From Streptomyces sp. MUM 178J (GTDB lineage Bacteria; Actinomycetota; Actinomycetes; Streptomycetales; Streptomycetaceae), in contig NZ_JADWYQ010000041.1 of the NCBI RefSeq assembly GCF_022414575.1, positions 1 through 59,393 of the forward strand: a stretch of 59,393 bases of DNA, given 5' to 3'. Numbering within the stretch: position 1 is the first letter of the stretch; the number at the start of each line of letters is the position of its first letter. This document shows positions 24,952-34,258 of this stretch, one piece after another. The notes beneath the pieces are model-generated. The model worked only from the letters and a program-made list of their open reading frames with translations, made no database searches and had not been told where the DNA came from. Made by a program: the position numbers and the translations under genes.

Positions 24952-26874
24952 GTGGATGCGCATAGCCGTGGGCGGGCGGAGGAGATCGACCCCGCCGACC
25001 AGTGGGTGCTCAACCCGCAGACCGGCAATTACGAATTGCGACTGGACCATTCCGCACCGCAGTCCCAGTTCCCTTCTTCCGCACCGTCGAGTTCCCGCTC
25101 TTCGCACTCCGCGCACTCCGCGCACTCCTCGAGAACGGAGGCGTCGAGAAGCCCGCATGCGGCCGAGGCTCCCTCCCCCCGTATGCCCGCACCGCGCAAC
25201 GCCGGAAGCCGCCGCTCGGGCGGTGCGGGGAGCGGTGCGGAATCAGGGACGGAAACGGGGAATGCCACAGGAACCGGCAGCCGCAGGGTCCCAGGCAGCC
25301 GACAGGGCAGCGGCCATGAGGTGCCGGGCCAGCGTTCCCGCCGCGCGGGCGGCGGCCAGACCCGTCCCGGCGGTGCGGACGGCAGCGCATCCGCCGCCGC
25401 GGCCGGCCGCGGCCGGCGCAAGCGCAAGCAGGCCAAGTCGCGCAAGAAGAAGGTGCTGATGTGGGTCGGCGGGGTGCTGTCCTTCCTCCTCGTCGGCGTG
25501 GCGGCCGCCGCCTACCTCGCCTACCAGCACTTCAACTCCAACCTGAACACGGTGGACGTCGCGGGAGCGGGCACGGGCGGCTTCAAGAAGGACCAGGCCG
25601 TCAACATCCTGGTCGTCGGCACCGACAAGCGCAGTGGTGAGGGCAACGAGGGGTACGGCGACGCCGGCAGCCCCGGCCATGCCGACACCACGATCCTCTT
25701 CCATGTCTCCAAGGACCGGACGAACGCGACGGCGATGTCCATCCCGCGCGATCTGATCGTCGACATCCCCGACTGCGAGACCAAGACGGAGGACGGCACC
25801 GAGGTCATCCCGGGCACGTCCGACACACGCTTCAACGAGAGCCTCGGCCAGTCGGGCCGCGACCCCGGCTGCACCATGCGCACGGTCAAGGAGCTGACCG
25901 GGGTGACCGTCGACCACTTCATGATGGCCGACTTCAACGCCGTCAAGACGATGTCGACGGCGGTCGGTGGTGTCGAGGTCTGCCTCGCCAAGGACATCAA
26001 CGACAAGGACTCCAAGCTCAATCTGCCCGCCGGCAAGCATGTGGTGCAGGGTGAGGACGCGCTGGCCTTCGTCCGTACGCGCCACTCGGTGGGCTTCGGC
26101 GGCGATCTGAGCCGCATCGAGATCCAGCAGCAGTTCCTCAGCTCGCTGATCCGCAAGATGAAGTCCAGCGACACTCTCTCCAGCCCGACCAAGATGTGGG
26201 ACCTGGCCGAGGCGGCGACCAAGGCGCTCACGGTCGACACCGGGATAGGCAGCATCGAGAAGCTCCGCGACCTCGGCATGGAGCTGTCCAAGGTGGACAT
26301 CAAGAACATCAGCTTTGTGACCGTGCCGGTGGTCGACAACACCGACAAGGCGACGGTGCTGCTCAACGAGGCCAAGGCCAAGCCCCTGTTCTCCATGCTG
26401 CAGAACGACATCTCGCTCACCGAGGTGAAGGAGAAGGAAGCCCAGGCCAAGGCCGACGCCAAGAACAAGCAGGAGCAGCTGCTCGAGGGCCCGCAGGCGG
26501 AGCCCTCGGCGGTGCGGGTCGCCGTCTACAACGGCAGCGACACCCAGGGGGCGGCGCTTTCGACTCTGAGGTGGCTGCAGAACGAGCAGGGCGTGCTGAA
26601 GTCGAGCAACGAGGGCAACGCGCCGGAGAAGCAGGCGAAGACCTCGCTGGAGTACGCCCCGAACCAGGCGGACCAGGCGCGCAAGCTCGCGGATTTGATG
26701 GGCCTGCCCGCGTCGGCGCTGAAGCCGGGCACGCAGGACGCCGCGGAGCGTGAGCCGATGACGCTGATCCTCGGGGCGGACTTCAAGGGCGCGGGCGTGC
26801 CCGTCACCGGACCGGCGAAGACGCCGGAGGGTGTGCAGAAGGTCGAGGCGGACAAGCAGATCTGCGCCCAGTGA
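24952..26874 (+). CDS. LCP family wall glycopolymer ligase with LytR_C domain (2 of 5)
   Basis: A 640-residue LCP protein. A long Ser/Gly/Arg-rich N-terminus (about 160 residues) ends in GRRKRKQAKSRKKK before a membrane helix (VLMWVGGVLSFLLVGVAAAA). The LCP domain carries NILVVGTDKRSGEGNEGYGD, HADTTILFHVSKDR, AMSIPRDLIVDIPDC, and ALAFVRTRHSVGFGGDLSRIEIQQQF. A coiled Lys/Ala/Glu stretch (EKEAQAKADAKNKQEQ, about residue 490) joins a C-terminal LytR_C domain (VRVAVYNGSDTQGAAL). The GTG at 24952 follows a GGAGGA site. The 218-bp gap from the first LCP gene has no clear gene. Confidence 0.92.
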   Translation: MDAHSRGRAEEIDPADQWVLNPQTGNYELRLDHSAPQSQFPSSAPSSSRSSHSAHSAHSSRTEASRSPHAAEAPSPRMPAPRNAGSRRSGGAGSGAESGTETGNATGTGSRRVPGSRQGSGHEVPGQRSRRAGGGQTRPGGADGSASAAAAGRGRRKRKQAKSRKKKVLMWVGGVLSFLLVGVAAAAYLAYQHFNSNLNTVDVAGAGTGGFKKDQAVNILVVGTDKRSGEGNEGYGDAGSPGHADTTILFHVSKDRTNATAMSIPRDLIVDIPDCETKTEDGTEVIPGTSDTRFNESLGQSGRDPGCTMRTVKELTGVTVDHFMMADFNAVKTMSTAVGGVEVCLAKDINDKDSKLNLPAGKHVVQGEDALAFVRTRHSVGFGGDLSRIEIQQQFLSSLIRKMKSSDTLSSPTKMWDLAEAATKALTVDTGIGSIEKLRDLGMELSKVDIKNISFVTVPVVDNTDKATVLLNEAKAKPLFSMLQNDISLTEVKEKEAQAKADAKNKQEQLLEGPQAEPSAVRVAVYNGSDTQGAALSTLRWLQNEQGVLKSSNEGNAPEKQAKTSLEYAPNQADQARKLADLMGLPASALKPGTQDAAEREPMTLILGADFKGAGVPVTGPAKTPEGVQKVEADKQICAQ

Positions 26875-26984
26875 CGCCGGGACACCGGCACCCGCACCGG
26901 ACCGGCACCGGCGCACCGGCACCGGCACCGGCACCGGGACAGCGGTGCCGCCACGCGACGGCGTGCACCCGAACGACCTGAGTG

Positions 26985-28709
26985 ATGTGTGAACAGGACA
27001 TGCGAATACAGGGGGACCCAGGGGTGGGGCAGGACAGAATGCCGCCGGGCGGCGGCGCGGGCACGGGCACGGGCACGGCGACAGTGACTGCGGCGCCGAC
27101 TTCCGGAGCACCGGCGGACACCGGTGACGGCGGGGACTCCCACGGCGGCGGCAGACGCGGCGGCTCCCAGCGCGGAGGCAAGCGCCCGGCGCGCCAGACA
27201 CGCCCGAAGCGCGGCAAGCGCCGGATACTCCTGTGGACGGCGGGCACGCTCTCGCTGCTGATCCTGGGCACGGCAGGGGCGGGCTATGTCTACTACGAGC
27301 ACCTCAACGGCAAGCTCAAGAAGGAAGATCTCAACCTCGGTTCGCGGGCGATGCCCGACCACAAGGCGAACGCCTTCGGGCAGACCCCGCTGAACATCCT
27401 GCTCATCGGCTCCGACGCGCGTAACTCCGAGGAGAACCAGAAGCTCGGCGGCGCCAAGGAGACCTTCGACTCGCCGCCGCTCGCGGATGTGCAGATGCTG
27501 GTACATCTGTCGGCGGACCGCAGCAACGTCTCGGTGATCAGCATGCCGCGCGACACCCTGGTGCAGTTCCCGGAGTGCACCGACCCGGACACCGGGGAGA
27601 CCTATCACGCCACTGCCGGAGTGCGGCCGGTGAACGAGTCCCTGGGCCGCGGGGGCCCGGGCTGCACGGTGGCCACCTGGTACGAGCTGACCGGCATCAC
27701 CATCGACCACTTTATGATGATCGACTTCGCGGGTGTGGTGTCGATGGCCGACGCGATAGGAGGCGTGCCGGTCTGCGTCGACCAGAACATCCATTCACGC
27801 AACGCCCAGGGCAAGGGCTCCGGTCTGAAGCTGGAGGCGGGCACACATCCCGTCAAGGGCGAGCAGGCGTTGCAGTGGCTGCGCACCCGCTACGGCTTCG
27901 AGGACGGCTCCGACCTCGCCCGTACGCACGCACAGCATATGTATATGAACTCCATGGTCCGCGAGTTGCGCGCCAACACCAAGCTCACCGACCCCAACAA
28001 GCTTCGCAAGCTCGCCGAGGCGGCCATCGAGGCGCTGACGGTCGACAAGGGCATCGACAGCGTCGGGAAGCTGTACGACCTGGGCCAGGCGCTCAAGAGC
28101 GTGCCCACGGACCGGATCACCATGACCACGATGCCGAACTTCTACTCGCAGCGGCCGGGGTACCAGGGCAAGGTCGAGCCGGATCCGGAGGACGCGGAGC
28201 AGCTGTTCCGCATGGTCCGCGAGGACACCCCGCTGGACGGAAAGGGCGTCAAGAAGCCTCCGGCCAAGCCCGAAGAGTCCAAGGACCCTGCGGCGGCGCC
28301 CGCGGAGATTCCGGTGATGGTGCAGAACGGCACCGACGGCGACGGCCTGCTCGCCGCCCGCGGGCGGGCGACGGCGGTCGCCGGTCTGCTCGCCGAGAAG
28401 GGCTTCACGCTGGCGCGGGCGGAGAGCGCCCGCAACCCGGTGAAGACGACGGTGGTTCGGTTCTCCAACGCCGAGTTGGAAGGGGATGCCGAGGCGGTCG
28501 CGAAGGCGCTGGGGATTCCGCTGTCGTCGGTGAAGAAGTCGACGGACGTCACAGGCATCACGCTGACGGTCGGAGCGGACTGGCGGGAAGGCGACGCCTT
28601 CCCCAAGGCGACGCCGAAGCAGGACGGCAAGGCGCCGGAGTCGGCGCGGCCGCTCAACGGCGCGGACGACACGGAGTGCATGGAGGTCCAGGAGGGCTTC
28701 ACCTGGTAG
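26985..28709 (+). CDS. LCP family protein with LytR_C-like domain (3 of 5)
   Basis: A 574-residue LCP protein with a Gly/Thr/Arg-rich N-terminus, one membrane helix (ILLWTAGTLSLLILGTAGAG) and an LCP domain: NILLIGSDARNSEENQKLGG, LADVQMLVHLSADR, VISMPRDTLVQFPEC, ALQWLRTRYGFEDGSDLART. The usual RQQ triplet after the SDL motif is replaced by HAQHMYM, and the usual SDT is ADV, so it belongs to a divergent subgroup whose substrate may differ. A C-terminal LytR_C-like domain (IPVMVQNGTDGDGLLAARG) follows a Pro/Lys linker. Starts GTG 26982, ATG 26985 and ATG 27000 are all possible; the last has an AGGA only four bases away. Confidence 0.9.
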   Translation: MCEQDMRIQGDPGVGQDRMPPGGGAGTGTGTATVTAAPTSGAPADTGDGGDSHGGGRRGGSQRGGKRPARQTRPKRGKRRILLWTAGTLSLLILGTAGAGYVYYEHLNGKLKKEDLNLGSRAMPDHKANAFGQTPLNILLIGSDARNSEENQKLGGAKETFDSPPLADVQMLVHLSADRSNVSVISMPRDTLVQFPECTDPDTGETYHATAGVRPVNESLGRGGPGCTVATWYELTGITIDHFMMIDFAGVVSMADAIGGVPVCVDQNIHSRNAQGKGSGLKLEAGTHPVKGEQALQWLRTRYGFEDGSDLARTHAQHMYMNSMVRELRANTKLTDPNKLRKLAEAAIEALTVDKGIDSVGKLYDLGQALKSVPTDRITMTTMPNFYSQRPGYQGKVEPDPEDAEQLFRMVREDTPLDGKGVKKPPAKPEESKDPAAAPAEIPVMVQNGTDGDGLLAARGRATAVAGLLAEKGFTLARAESARNPVKTTVVRFSNAELEGDAEAVAKALGIPLSSVKKSTDVTGITLTVGADWREGDAFPKATPKQDGKAPESARPLNGADDTECMEVQEGFTW

Positions 28710-28731
28710 CGGAGGGCTGAGCAGACGGTCA

Positions 28732-28758
28732 GGGCCCGGGTGGCGCGCACCCGGGCCC
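28732..28758. terminator. Strong bidirectional terminator hairpin
   Basis: GGGCCCGGGTG (28732-28742) pairs exactly with CACCCGGGCCC (28748-28758) around GCGCG, followed by TTCCTCTTT on the plus strand. It separates the convergent third LCP gene and the GT2 gene. Confidence 0.85.
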
Positions 28759-28827
28759 TTCCTCTTTCCGGTCCCGGTGCCTCAGGCTTTCTTGTCTCTG
28801 CGCCTCAGGCCTTCTTGTCTCCGTGCC

Positions 28828-29838
28828 TCAGGCGGTCTTCACGGCCGGGCGGCGGCTCGCGATGACCCTCTTCGCCAGCGAGCGGGGGCTGGTGAGGAAG
28901 CCGTACCCCCACGACATGTGCATGGTGGCGAGTGCCACGGGGATCTGCAGCCGGGCCTTGAGCGGCAGGCCCCTGCCCGCCGGGACCGAGCCCGCGGCGA
29001 TCGCGGCGAGATACCCGGCCGGGACGACGAAGCCGACCGGGGTGAGGGCCGCGCCGACGACGACACCGGCGGCGATGGCGCACACGGCGGTCGGCGGGGC
29101 CAGATAGCGCAGACTGATCGACCCCTGGTGGTAGCGCGCGACCACATGACGCCAGCGGCCGTACTCCTTGTACTGCTTGGCCAGCGCCCGTACGGAGGGC
29201 CGGGGCCGGTACTGCACCTTCAGCTCCGGCGAGAACCAGATCAGCCCGCCCGCCTCACGGATGCGGAAGTTCAGCTCCCAGTCCTGGGCGCGGATGAACT
29301 CCTCGTTGTATCCGCCCTGCTGCTCCAGCGCCTCGCGGCGGAAGACGCCCAGATACACGGTCTCTGCGGGGCCGGCCTGGCCGCCGGTGTGGAAGGCGGC
29401 GTTCCCGACGCCGACCTTCGACGTCATGGCGGCTGCGACGGCGTGCTCCCAGTCGTTCTCGCCCTCGGCGTGCATGATGCCGCCGACGTTCTGCGCGCCG
29501 GTCTCCTCCAGCAGCCGCACCGCGGTGGCGATGTAGTCCGGCGAGAGCATGCCGTGCCCGTCGACCCGTACGACGACGGGGTGCCGGGACGCCTTGATGG
29601 CGGCGTTCAGTGCGGCGGGGGTGCGGCCGGTGGGGTTCGGCACGGTGTGGACGCGCGGGTCCTCCCGCACCAGCTCGGCGGCGATCTCGTCGGTGCGGTC
29701 CGCAGACGGCCCGAGGGCGATCACCACCTCCAGCTCGCCGTCGTACTCCTGCTCGAGGATGTGGCGGACCGAGTTACGCAGATGCCGCTCCTCATTGAGG
29801 ACCGGCATGATCACGGAGACAGGCGGTGTGGCGTTCAT
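28828..29838 (-). CDS. Family 2 glycosyltransferase
   Basis: A 336-residue GT2 enzyme. The GT-A domain has PVSVIMPVLNEERHLRNSVR, LEVVIALGPSADRTDEIAAE, VVVRVDGHGMLSPDYIA (DxD-like metal site VDGHG) and EEFIRAQDWELNFRIREAGG (base-containing ED/QDW motif). Two or three hydrophobic segments near 250-300 (AVCAIAAGVVVGAALTPVGF) suggest membrane association. The ATG at 29838 is preferred to the GTG nine bases upstream. It lies between LCP genes on the opposite strand, so it probably builds a glycan that the LCP proteins attach. That is inference from position. The sugar is unknown. Confidence 0.88.
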   Translation of the reverse strand: MNATPPVSVIMPVLNEERHLRNSVRHILEQEYDGELEVVIALGPSADRTDEIAAELVREDPRVHTVPNPTGRTPAALNAAIKASRHPVVVRVDGHGMLSPDYIATAVRLLEETGAQNVGGIMHAEGENDWEHAVAAAMTSKVGVGNAAFHTGGQAGPAETVYLGVFRREALEQQGGYNEEFIRAQDWELNFRIREAGGLIWFSPELKVQYRPRPSVRALAKQYKEYGRWRHVVARYHQGSISLRYLAPPTAVCAIAAGVVVGAALTPVGFVVPAGYLAAIAAGSVPAGRGLPLKARLQIPVALATMHMSWGYGFLTSPRSLAKRVIASRRPAVKTA

Positions 29839-29988
29839 CGTCCGCACACGTTACCGCGAACGGGGGACATGGCCGTGCGACAGCCGGGTCGCTGCCGCCT
29901 GGCGGAGATCGTATGGGCCTACGGTGCTCAGGATGCGCCGGTTGCGTAAGTGCCGGATGTCGCGTGGCCCCGGCTCTCCGGTACGTCC

Positions 29989-30022
29989 CGGTGGTCGGGA
30001 CGTACCGGTGGTCGGGACGTAC
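29989..30022. repeat. 17-bp direct repeat in the GT2-LCP interval
   Basis: CGGTGGTCGGGACGTAC occurs at 29989-30005 and again at 30006-30022, with a diverged half-copy on each side. The interval 29839-30192 between the divergent GT2 and fourth LCP genes holds no supportable gene and must carry both promoters. Confidence 0.6.
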
Positions 30023-30192
30023 CGGTCCGGCGGCCGCAGCGGCCGTCGGCCGTCCGGCTTCCGGGCCGTACGGCCTCCGGCCCGTACGGGCCGCCGACCA
30101 CCCGACCACCCATCGTCCGGCACCCGTCGTCCGGCTGCTGGCAGTCCGGCCATCCGTCGTCCTGGTTCTCCTGTCGCCCGCGGAGGTGCCCC

Positions 30193-31770
30193 GTGCCCAC
30201 ACCGCCCCGCCCCCGCCGTCAGGCCCGCTCGGCAGCGTCCCCGTCGCCCTCCCCGCGGAGTCGAGGGCAAGGGGGCGGGCGCGGCCGCCCGCCGGCCGGG
30301 GCGGGCAAACCGGGAGCACGGCCGCGGCCCCGACCCCAGCCCCGGCCCGGCCCCCGGCAGCCGGCCAGACGGCCCCGGTGGGGACTGCGGGCGGCGACCG
30401 CGCTGTCCGTGCTGGTCCTGGGCGCGGGCGGCATCGGCCACGCCATCGTGACGGGGCTGGACGCGGGCCTCGACCGGATCGACCCCTTCAAGGACATGAA
30501 GAACCGCCCCGAAGCGGGCCACGGCCTGAACATCCTGCTCGTCGGCACCGACGGCCGCGACAAGATCGGCCGGGACGAGAAGGCCAAGTACCGTCTCGGC
30601 GGAGCACCCTGCAACTGCACCGACACGATCATGCTGGTGCACATCTCCGAAGACCGCGGGCGCGCCAGCGTGGTGAGCCTGCCGCGCGACAGCTACGCGG
30701 AGATCCCCGAGCACACGGACCTCACCAGCGGCGAACGCCACCGGCCCCACCCGGTGAAGCTCAACGCCGTGTATGCGGAGGGCGGGCCGCAGCTGACCGT
30801 GCGGACGGTCGAACATATGACCAAGGTGAAGATCGACCACTATCTGGAGGTCGACTTCACCAGCTTCATGAAGACGGTGGACGTGCTGGGCGGAGTCGAG
30901 ATCTGCACGGCCCGCCCGCTGAAGGACTCCCACACGGGCCTGGAACTGGCCGCCGGCACCCACCGGATGGACGGCGGCCGGGCGCTTCAGTACGTGCGCT
31001 CCCGCCATGTCGACGGGGCCGCCGACCTGGGCCGCATGGAGCGCCAGCAGCGTTTCCTGGCGGCGCTGGCGGCCCAGGCGGCCGACAGCGGGGTGCTGCT
31101 GAACCCGGTGAGGTTCCGGGACGTCGCCTCGACGGTGCTCAGGTCGGTGCGGGCCGACAAGGGCTTCGGCACCGAGCAGATGCTGGCGCTGGGCAAGGCC
31201 ATGCGGGGCTTCACCCCCGCGTCGTCGGAGTTCACGACCGTGCCGGTCGGAGATCACAGCTTCCCGGTGAAGGGCATCGGCTCGACGGTGAAGTGGGACG
31301 CGGCCAAGGCGAAGCGCATCTTCCGGGCGCTGCGCGACGACGAGCCGCTGGCGTCCCCGCCGTCCGGCGGCCGCCCGAAGGCGCCGGAGGGCCCCAGGCC
31401 CGCCCTGGTCGACGTGCCGCCGCGGCAGATCAGGGTGCAGGTCTACAACGGCACGCACACGGACGGGCTGGGCCGTAAGGCGGACGCGGAGCTGCGCGCC
31501 GTCGGCTTCGCCACCACGCGCGCCCCGCTGAACGGCGCGAGCCGCGAGGTGAAGCGCACCTCCATCGCCTACGACCCCCGCTGGGACCGCTCGGCGAAGA
31601 CCCTGGCGGCCGCCCTGCCGGGCGCCGAGCTGCGCGCGGTCAAGAACCGGGGCGCGACGCTGCGGGTGACGCTGGGGGCGGATTTCAAACGGGTGACGCC
31701 GGTGCGGGCGGAGGACCCGCAGCGGGGCGAGCTGGGCACGGTCACGGGAGACCAGGTGGTCTGCCCGTAA
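30193..31770 (+). CDS. LCP family protein with LytR_C domain (4 of 5)
   Basis: A 525-residue LCP protein. The start is the GTG at 30193, with GGAGGTG four bases upstream; an open frame further 5' is Arg/Pro-rich and lacks such a site. A Pro/Arg-rich N-terminus precedes a helix (ATALSVLVLGAGGIGHAIV) and the LCP domain: NILLVGTDGRDKIGRDEKAK, CTDTIMLVHISEDRG, VVSLPRDSYAEIPEHTD, ALQYVRSRHVDGAADLGRMERQQRFL. The C-terminal LytR_C domain is IRVQVYNGTHTDGLGRKADA onward. The DLGRMERQQ motif is canonical, unlike the third copy. Confidence 0.92.
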   Translation: MPTPPRPRRQARSAASPSPSPRSRGQGGGRGRPPAGAGKPGARPRPRPQPRPGPRQPARRPRWGLRAATALSVLVLGAGGIGHAIVTGLDAGLDRIDPFKDMKNRPEAGHGLNILLVGTDGRDKIGRDEKAKYRLGGAPCNCTDTIMLVHISEDRGRASVVSLPRDSYAEIPEHTDLTSGERHRPHPVKLNAVYAEGGPQLTVRTVEHMTKVKIDHYLEVDFTSFMKTVDVLGGVEICTARPLKDSHTGLELAAGTHRMDGGRALQYVRSRHVDGAADLGRMERQQRFLAALAAQAADSGVLLNPVRFRDVASTVLRSVRADKGFGTEQMLALGKAMRGFTPASSEFTTVPVGDHSFPVKGIGSTVKWDAAKAKRIFRALRDDEPLASPPSGGRPKAPEGPRPALVDVPPRQIRVQVYNGTHTDGLGRKADAELRAVGFATTRAPLNGASREVKRTSIAYDPRWDRSAKTLAAALPGAELRAVKNRGATLRVTLGADFKRVTPVRAEDPQRGELGTVTGDQVVCP

Positions 31771-31784
31771 GCGCCCCGCGCTTA
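31768..31784. terminator. Short hairpin overlapping the stop of LCP 4
   Basis: TAAGCGC (31768-31774, including the TAA stop) pairs with GCGCTTA (31778-31784) around CCC, ending three bases before the convergent thioesterase stop codon. A 7-bp stem is short, so it is only a candidate. Confidence 0.4.
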
Positions 31785-31786
31785 GG

Positions 31787-32335
31787 TCAGTCCTCCATCC
31801 CCTCGGCGGCGCGCTTCTCGCGGAGCTCCTTGATGGCGCGGCGGCGGGCGAGCCGGTGGGTGCGGCGGATCTGGGCCTCCTGGTACCGGCGGCGGTCGCG
31901 GTCGGTCTCGGGGAGCACGGGCGGTACGGGGCGGGGCTTGCCGTCCCCGTCGACCGCCGCGAAGACGAGGTAGGCGCTGCCGACCTGCTGAGCGGGGGTC
32001 GACTCGTTCCAGCGCTCGGCCAGGACCCGTACGCCGACCTCCATGGAGGAGCGTCCGGTCCAGTTCACTTGGGCTTTCACATGAACGAGATCTCCGACGC
32101 GGACCGGCTCCAGGAAGACCATCTCGTCCATGGAGGCGGTGACCGCGGGCCCGCCGGAGTGCCGTCCGGCGACCGCGCCCGCCGCGTCGTCCACCAGTTT
32201 CATGATCACGCCGCCGTGCACGGTGCCGAGGAGGTTGGTGTCGGAGCCGGTCATGATGTGGCTGAGGGTGGTGCGGGACGCGGAGGTGGGCTTGCCCGGA
32301 ATCTCGCTCTCCGAGCGCTGAGCCTGATCTGTCAT
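31787..32335 (-). CDS. Hotdog-fold acyl-CoA thioesterase
   Basis: A 182-residue protein of the YciA/BACH-type acyl-CoA thioesterase group. The hotdog domain shows NLLGTVHGGVIMKLVDDAAG (the HGG..D active region), ASMDEMVFLEPVRVGDLVHV and AYLVFAAVDGDGKPRPVPPV. It should hydrolyse acyl-CoA thioesters in the cytoplasm. The C-terminal 40 residues are Arg-rich. The ATG at 32335 is chosen from the usual family length; a GTG nine bases upstream is possible. It sits between two LCP genes with no obvious functional link. Confidence 0.9.
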   Translation of the reverse strand: MTDQAQRSESEIPGKPTSASRTTLSHIMTGSDTNLLGTVHGGVIMKLVDDAAGAVAGRHSGGPAVTASMDEMVFLEPVRVGDLVHVKAQVNWTGRSSMEVGVRVLAERWNESTPAQQVGSAYLVFAAVDGDGKPRPVPPVLPETDRDRRRYQEAQIRRTHRLARRRAIKELREKRAAEGMED

Positions 32336-32454
32336 GCCCTCCACGATATGTCGGCCCGTACATCTGTCTGCATTGCATCAGCCTTGCAACAGCAGTGCCC
32401 CTGTTTCCCACCCTCTCTGTCAGGGCCCGTGACCCTGACTGCACACTGGTCCGC

Positions 32455-33798
32455 ATGAATCAGTGGCCGGATGGGTGGACGGACGACCGCGGCGACGCCG
32501 GCAACGGCGGCAACGGGTACGGGCGCGGCAGCGGCGCGACGCGGCCGGAGGGCGCGCGTGTGATGCCCCATGTCCAGCGCGGGGGCCAGCCCCGGCGGCC
32601 CCAGCAGCCACCGCGGCCGAGTGTGCCGCCGCCGCCCGCGCAGCAGCCGCAGTACGGGGGCGTCCCGCCGCAGCAGGGCTACGCCGACGGCTACAACACG
32701 GGCCAGGTGTACGGCACCCCCGGCGGCGGCCGCCCAGGGGGCCCTGGCGGCACGGGCGGCCATGGGGGCCCCGGCGGTCCCGGCGGCCCTCCCGGGCGCG
32801 CCCCGCGGACGAGCCCTCCCCCGGACTGGCGTCGCCGCATCAAGATCGGTTCCATCGTGCTGGTCACGGCGGTGCTGGCCACATCCATAGGCACCTACTT
32901 CTGGGCGGACTCCAAGATGCGCCGGGAAGTCGACCTCTCCAAGGTCATCGAGCGCCCGAAGGACGACGACTGCACGACGTACCTGGTCGTGGGCTCCGAC
33001 AGCCGCGAGGGCATGACCGCCGAGGAGAAGAAGCAGCTCCACACCGGCTCGGCGGAGGGCAAGCGCACGGACTCCATGATGATCCTCGCGGCCTGCGGCG
33101 GCGGCGACACCCTGATCTCCCTCCCCCGCGACTCGGACGTGGAGATACCGTCCTTCAAGGGCTCCGAGTCGGGCAAGCTCTTCCCCAACCAGGGCCGCCG
33201 CACCAAGCTGAACGCGGCGTACGCGGAGGACGGCCCCGAGCTGCTGGTCCGCACGGTCGAGCACAACACGGGCCTGCGCATCGACCACTACGCGGAGATC
33301 GGATTCGCGGGCTTCGCCAACATCGTGGACGCCCTCGGCGGCGTCGAGATGGACATCCCCAAGGCCTTCAAGGACGAGAAGTCCGGCGCGGACTTCCAGG
33401 CGGGCAAGCAGACCCTCGACGGCGAACAGGCCCTCGCCTTCGTCCGCACCCGCTACGCCTTCGCGGGCAGCGACCTGGACCGCACGAAGAACCAGCAGAA
33501 GTTCCTCGCGGCCCTCGCCAACCAGACGGCCACCCCCGGCACCGTCCTCAACCCGTTCCGCCTCTACCCCACGATGGGCGCGGGCCTGGACACCCTCATC
33601 GTCGACGAGGACATGTCCCTGTGGGACCTGTCCCAGATGTTCTTCGCCATGAAGGGCGTCAACGGCGGCGACGGCACCTCCATGAACATCCCGATCTCCG
33701 GCAGCCGCGGCTCCAACCTGGTCTGGGACAAGGAGAAGGTCCAGCAGCTCGTCAAGCAGATCCAGAACGACGAGAAGGTCACGGTCACGTCGAACTGA
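32455..33798 (+). CDS. LCP family wall glycopolymer ligase (5 of 5)
   Basis: A 447-residue LCP protein with a Pro/Gly/Gln-rich cytoplasmic N-terminus (about 120 residues, GGPGGPGGPPG), a helix (IKIGSIVLVTAVLATSIGTY) and an LCP domain: TTYLVVGSDSREGMTAEEKK, GKRTDSMMILAACGGG, LISLPRDSDVEIPSFKG, ALAFVRTRYAFAGSDLDRTKNQQKFL. It has no LytR_C domain and ends soon after the LCP fold, like the first copy. The ATG at 32455 is used, as the upstream frame is not family-like. Its gene follows the thioesterase divergently. Confidence 0.92.
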   Translation: MNQWPDGWTDDRGDAGNGGNGYGRGSGATRPEGARVMPHVQRGGQPRRPQQPPRPSVPPPPAQQPQYGGVPPQQGYADGYNTGQVYGTPGGGRPGGPGGTGGHGGPGGPGGPPGRAPRTSPPPDWRRRIKIGSIVLVTAVLATSIGTYFWADSKMRREVDLSKVIERPKDDDCTTYLVVGSDSREGMTAEEKKQLHTGSAEGKRTDSMMILAACGGGDTLISLPRDSDVEIPSFKGSESGKLFPNQGRRTKLNAAYAEDGPELLVRTVEHNTGLRIDHYAEIGFAGFANIVDALGGVEMDIPKAFKDEKSGADFQAGKQTLDGEQALAFVRTRYAFAGSDLDRTKNQQKFLAALANQTATPGTVLNPFRLYPTMGAGLDTLIVDEDMSLWDLSQMFFAMKGVNGGDGTSMNIPISGSRGSNLVWDKEKVQQLVKQIQNDEKVTVTSN

Positions 33799-33851
33799 TG
33801 CGCGCCGGCTTCACGCCCCCGTCGACCGCCTCCCGGCTGCGGGCCTCTCCT

Positions 33852-33875
33852 GCGCGGCCTTCCCGACGGCCGCGC
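33852..33875. terminator. Hairpin after LCP 5
   Basis: GCGCGGCC (33852-33859) pairs with GGCCGCGC (33868-33875) around TTCCCGAC, 53 nt past the stop of the fifth LCP gene, followed by CTTAGTTAG. Confidence 0.6.
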
Positions 33876-33879
33876 CTTA

Positions 33880-34258
33880 GTTAGGTCCTCCAAGTCCAGT
33901 AGGACGAGAGTGGCGGCGCCGTCGGCGAAGACGGCGGCACCGTTCTGTCCGTCGGCTTGCCGTTCGAGGTAGGCGGTGGTGGGGCTCGGAGAACGGCTTG
34001 CCTTGTACGCGTCCCGGTTCGCTTCCGGCTCCGAGGGTGACAGTGCACGGCCGGGGATACTGGTCGATTCCGCTGCCGAGCGACTCGGCTGGGGCGGCGA
34101 CGTATCGCACGGGTTCTACCTGGAGCAGCCCTCGTTCTTGTCCCTGGCCTTGGTGTGCTGCTCCCCCAATCGTGCAGCGCCACGGCTGGGCTGCCTGCTC
34201 CGATCCGGCCAGCCGCCGGGCAGGGCCGCTCCAGCCCAGTAGATCCCCCCGCTCGCGC
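33880..34258. other. Interval without a recognised gene, possible decayed reading frame
   Basis: About 380 bp between the fifth LCP gene and the acyl-CoA dehydrogenase terminator. On the minus strand, two adjacent frames read sensibly one after the other: RYVAAPAESLGSGIDQYPRP in one frame, then after a frame change near 33985 AYLERQADGQNGAAVFADGA and TLVLLDLED in the next. This could be a frameshifted remnant of an unrecognised protein or chance in GC-rich DNA. No frame has a convincing start and ribosome site, and I assign no function. Confidence 0.3.
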
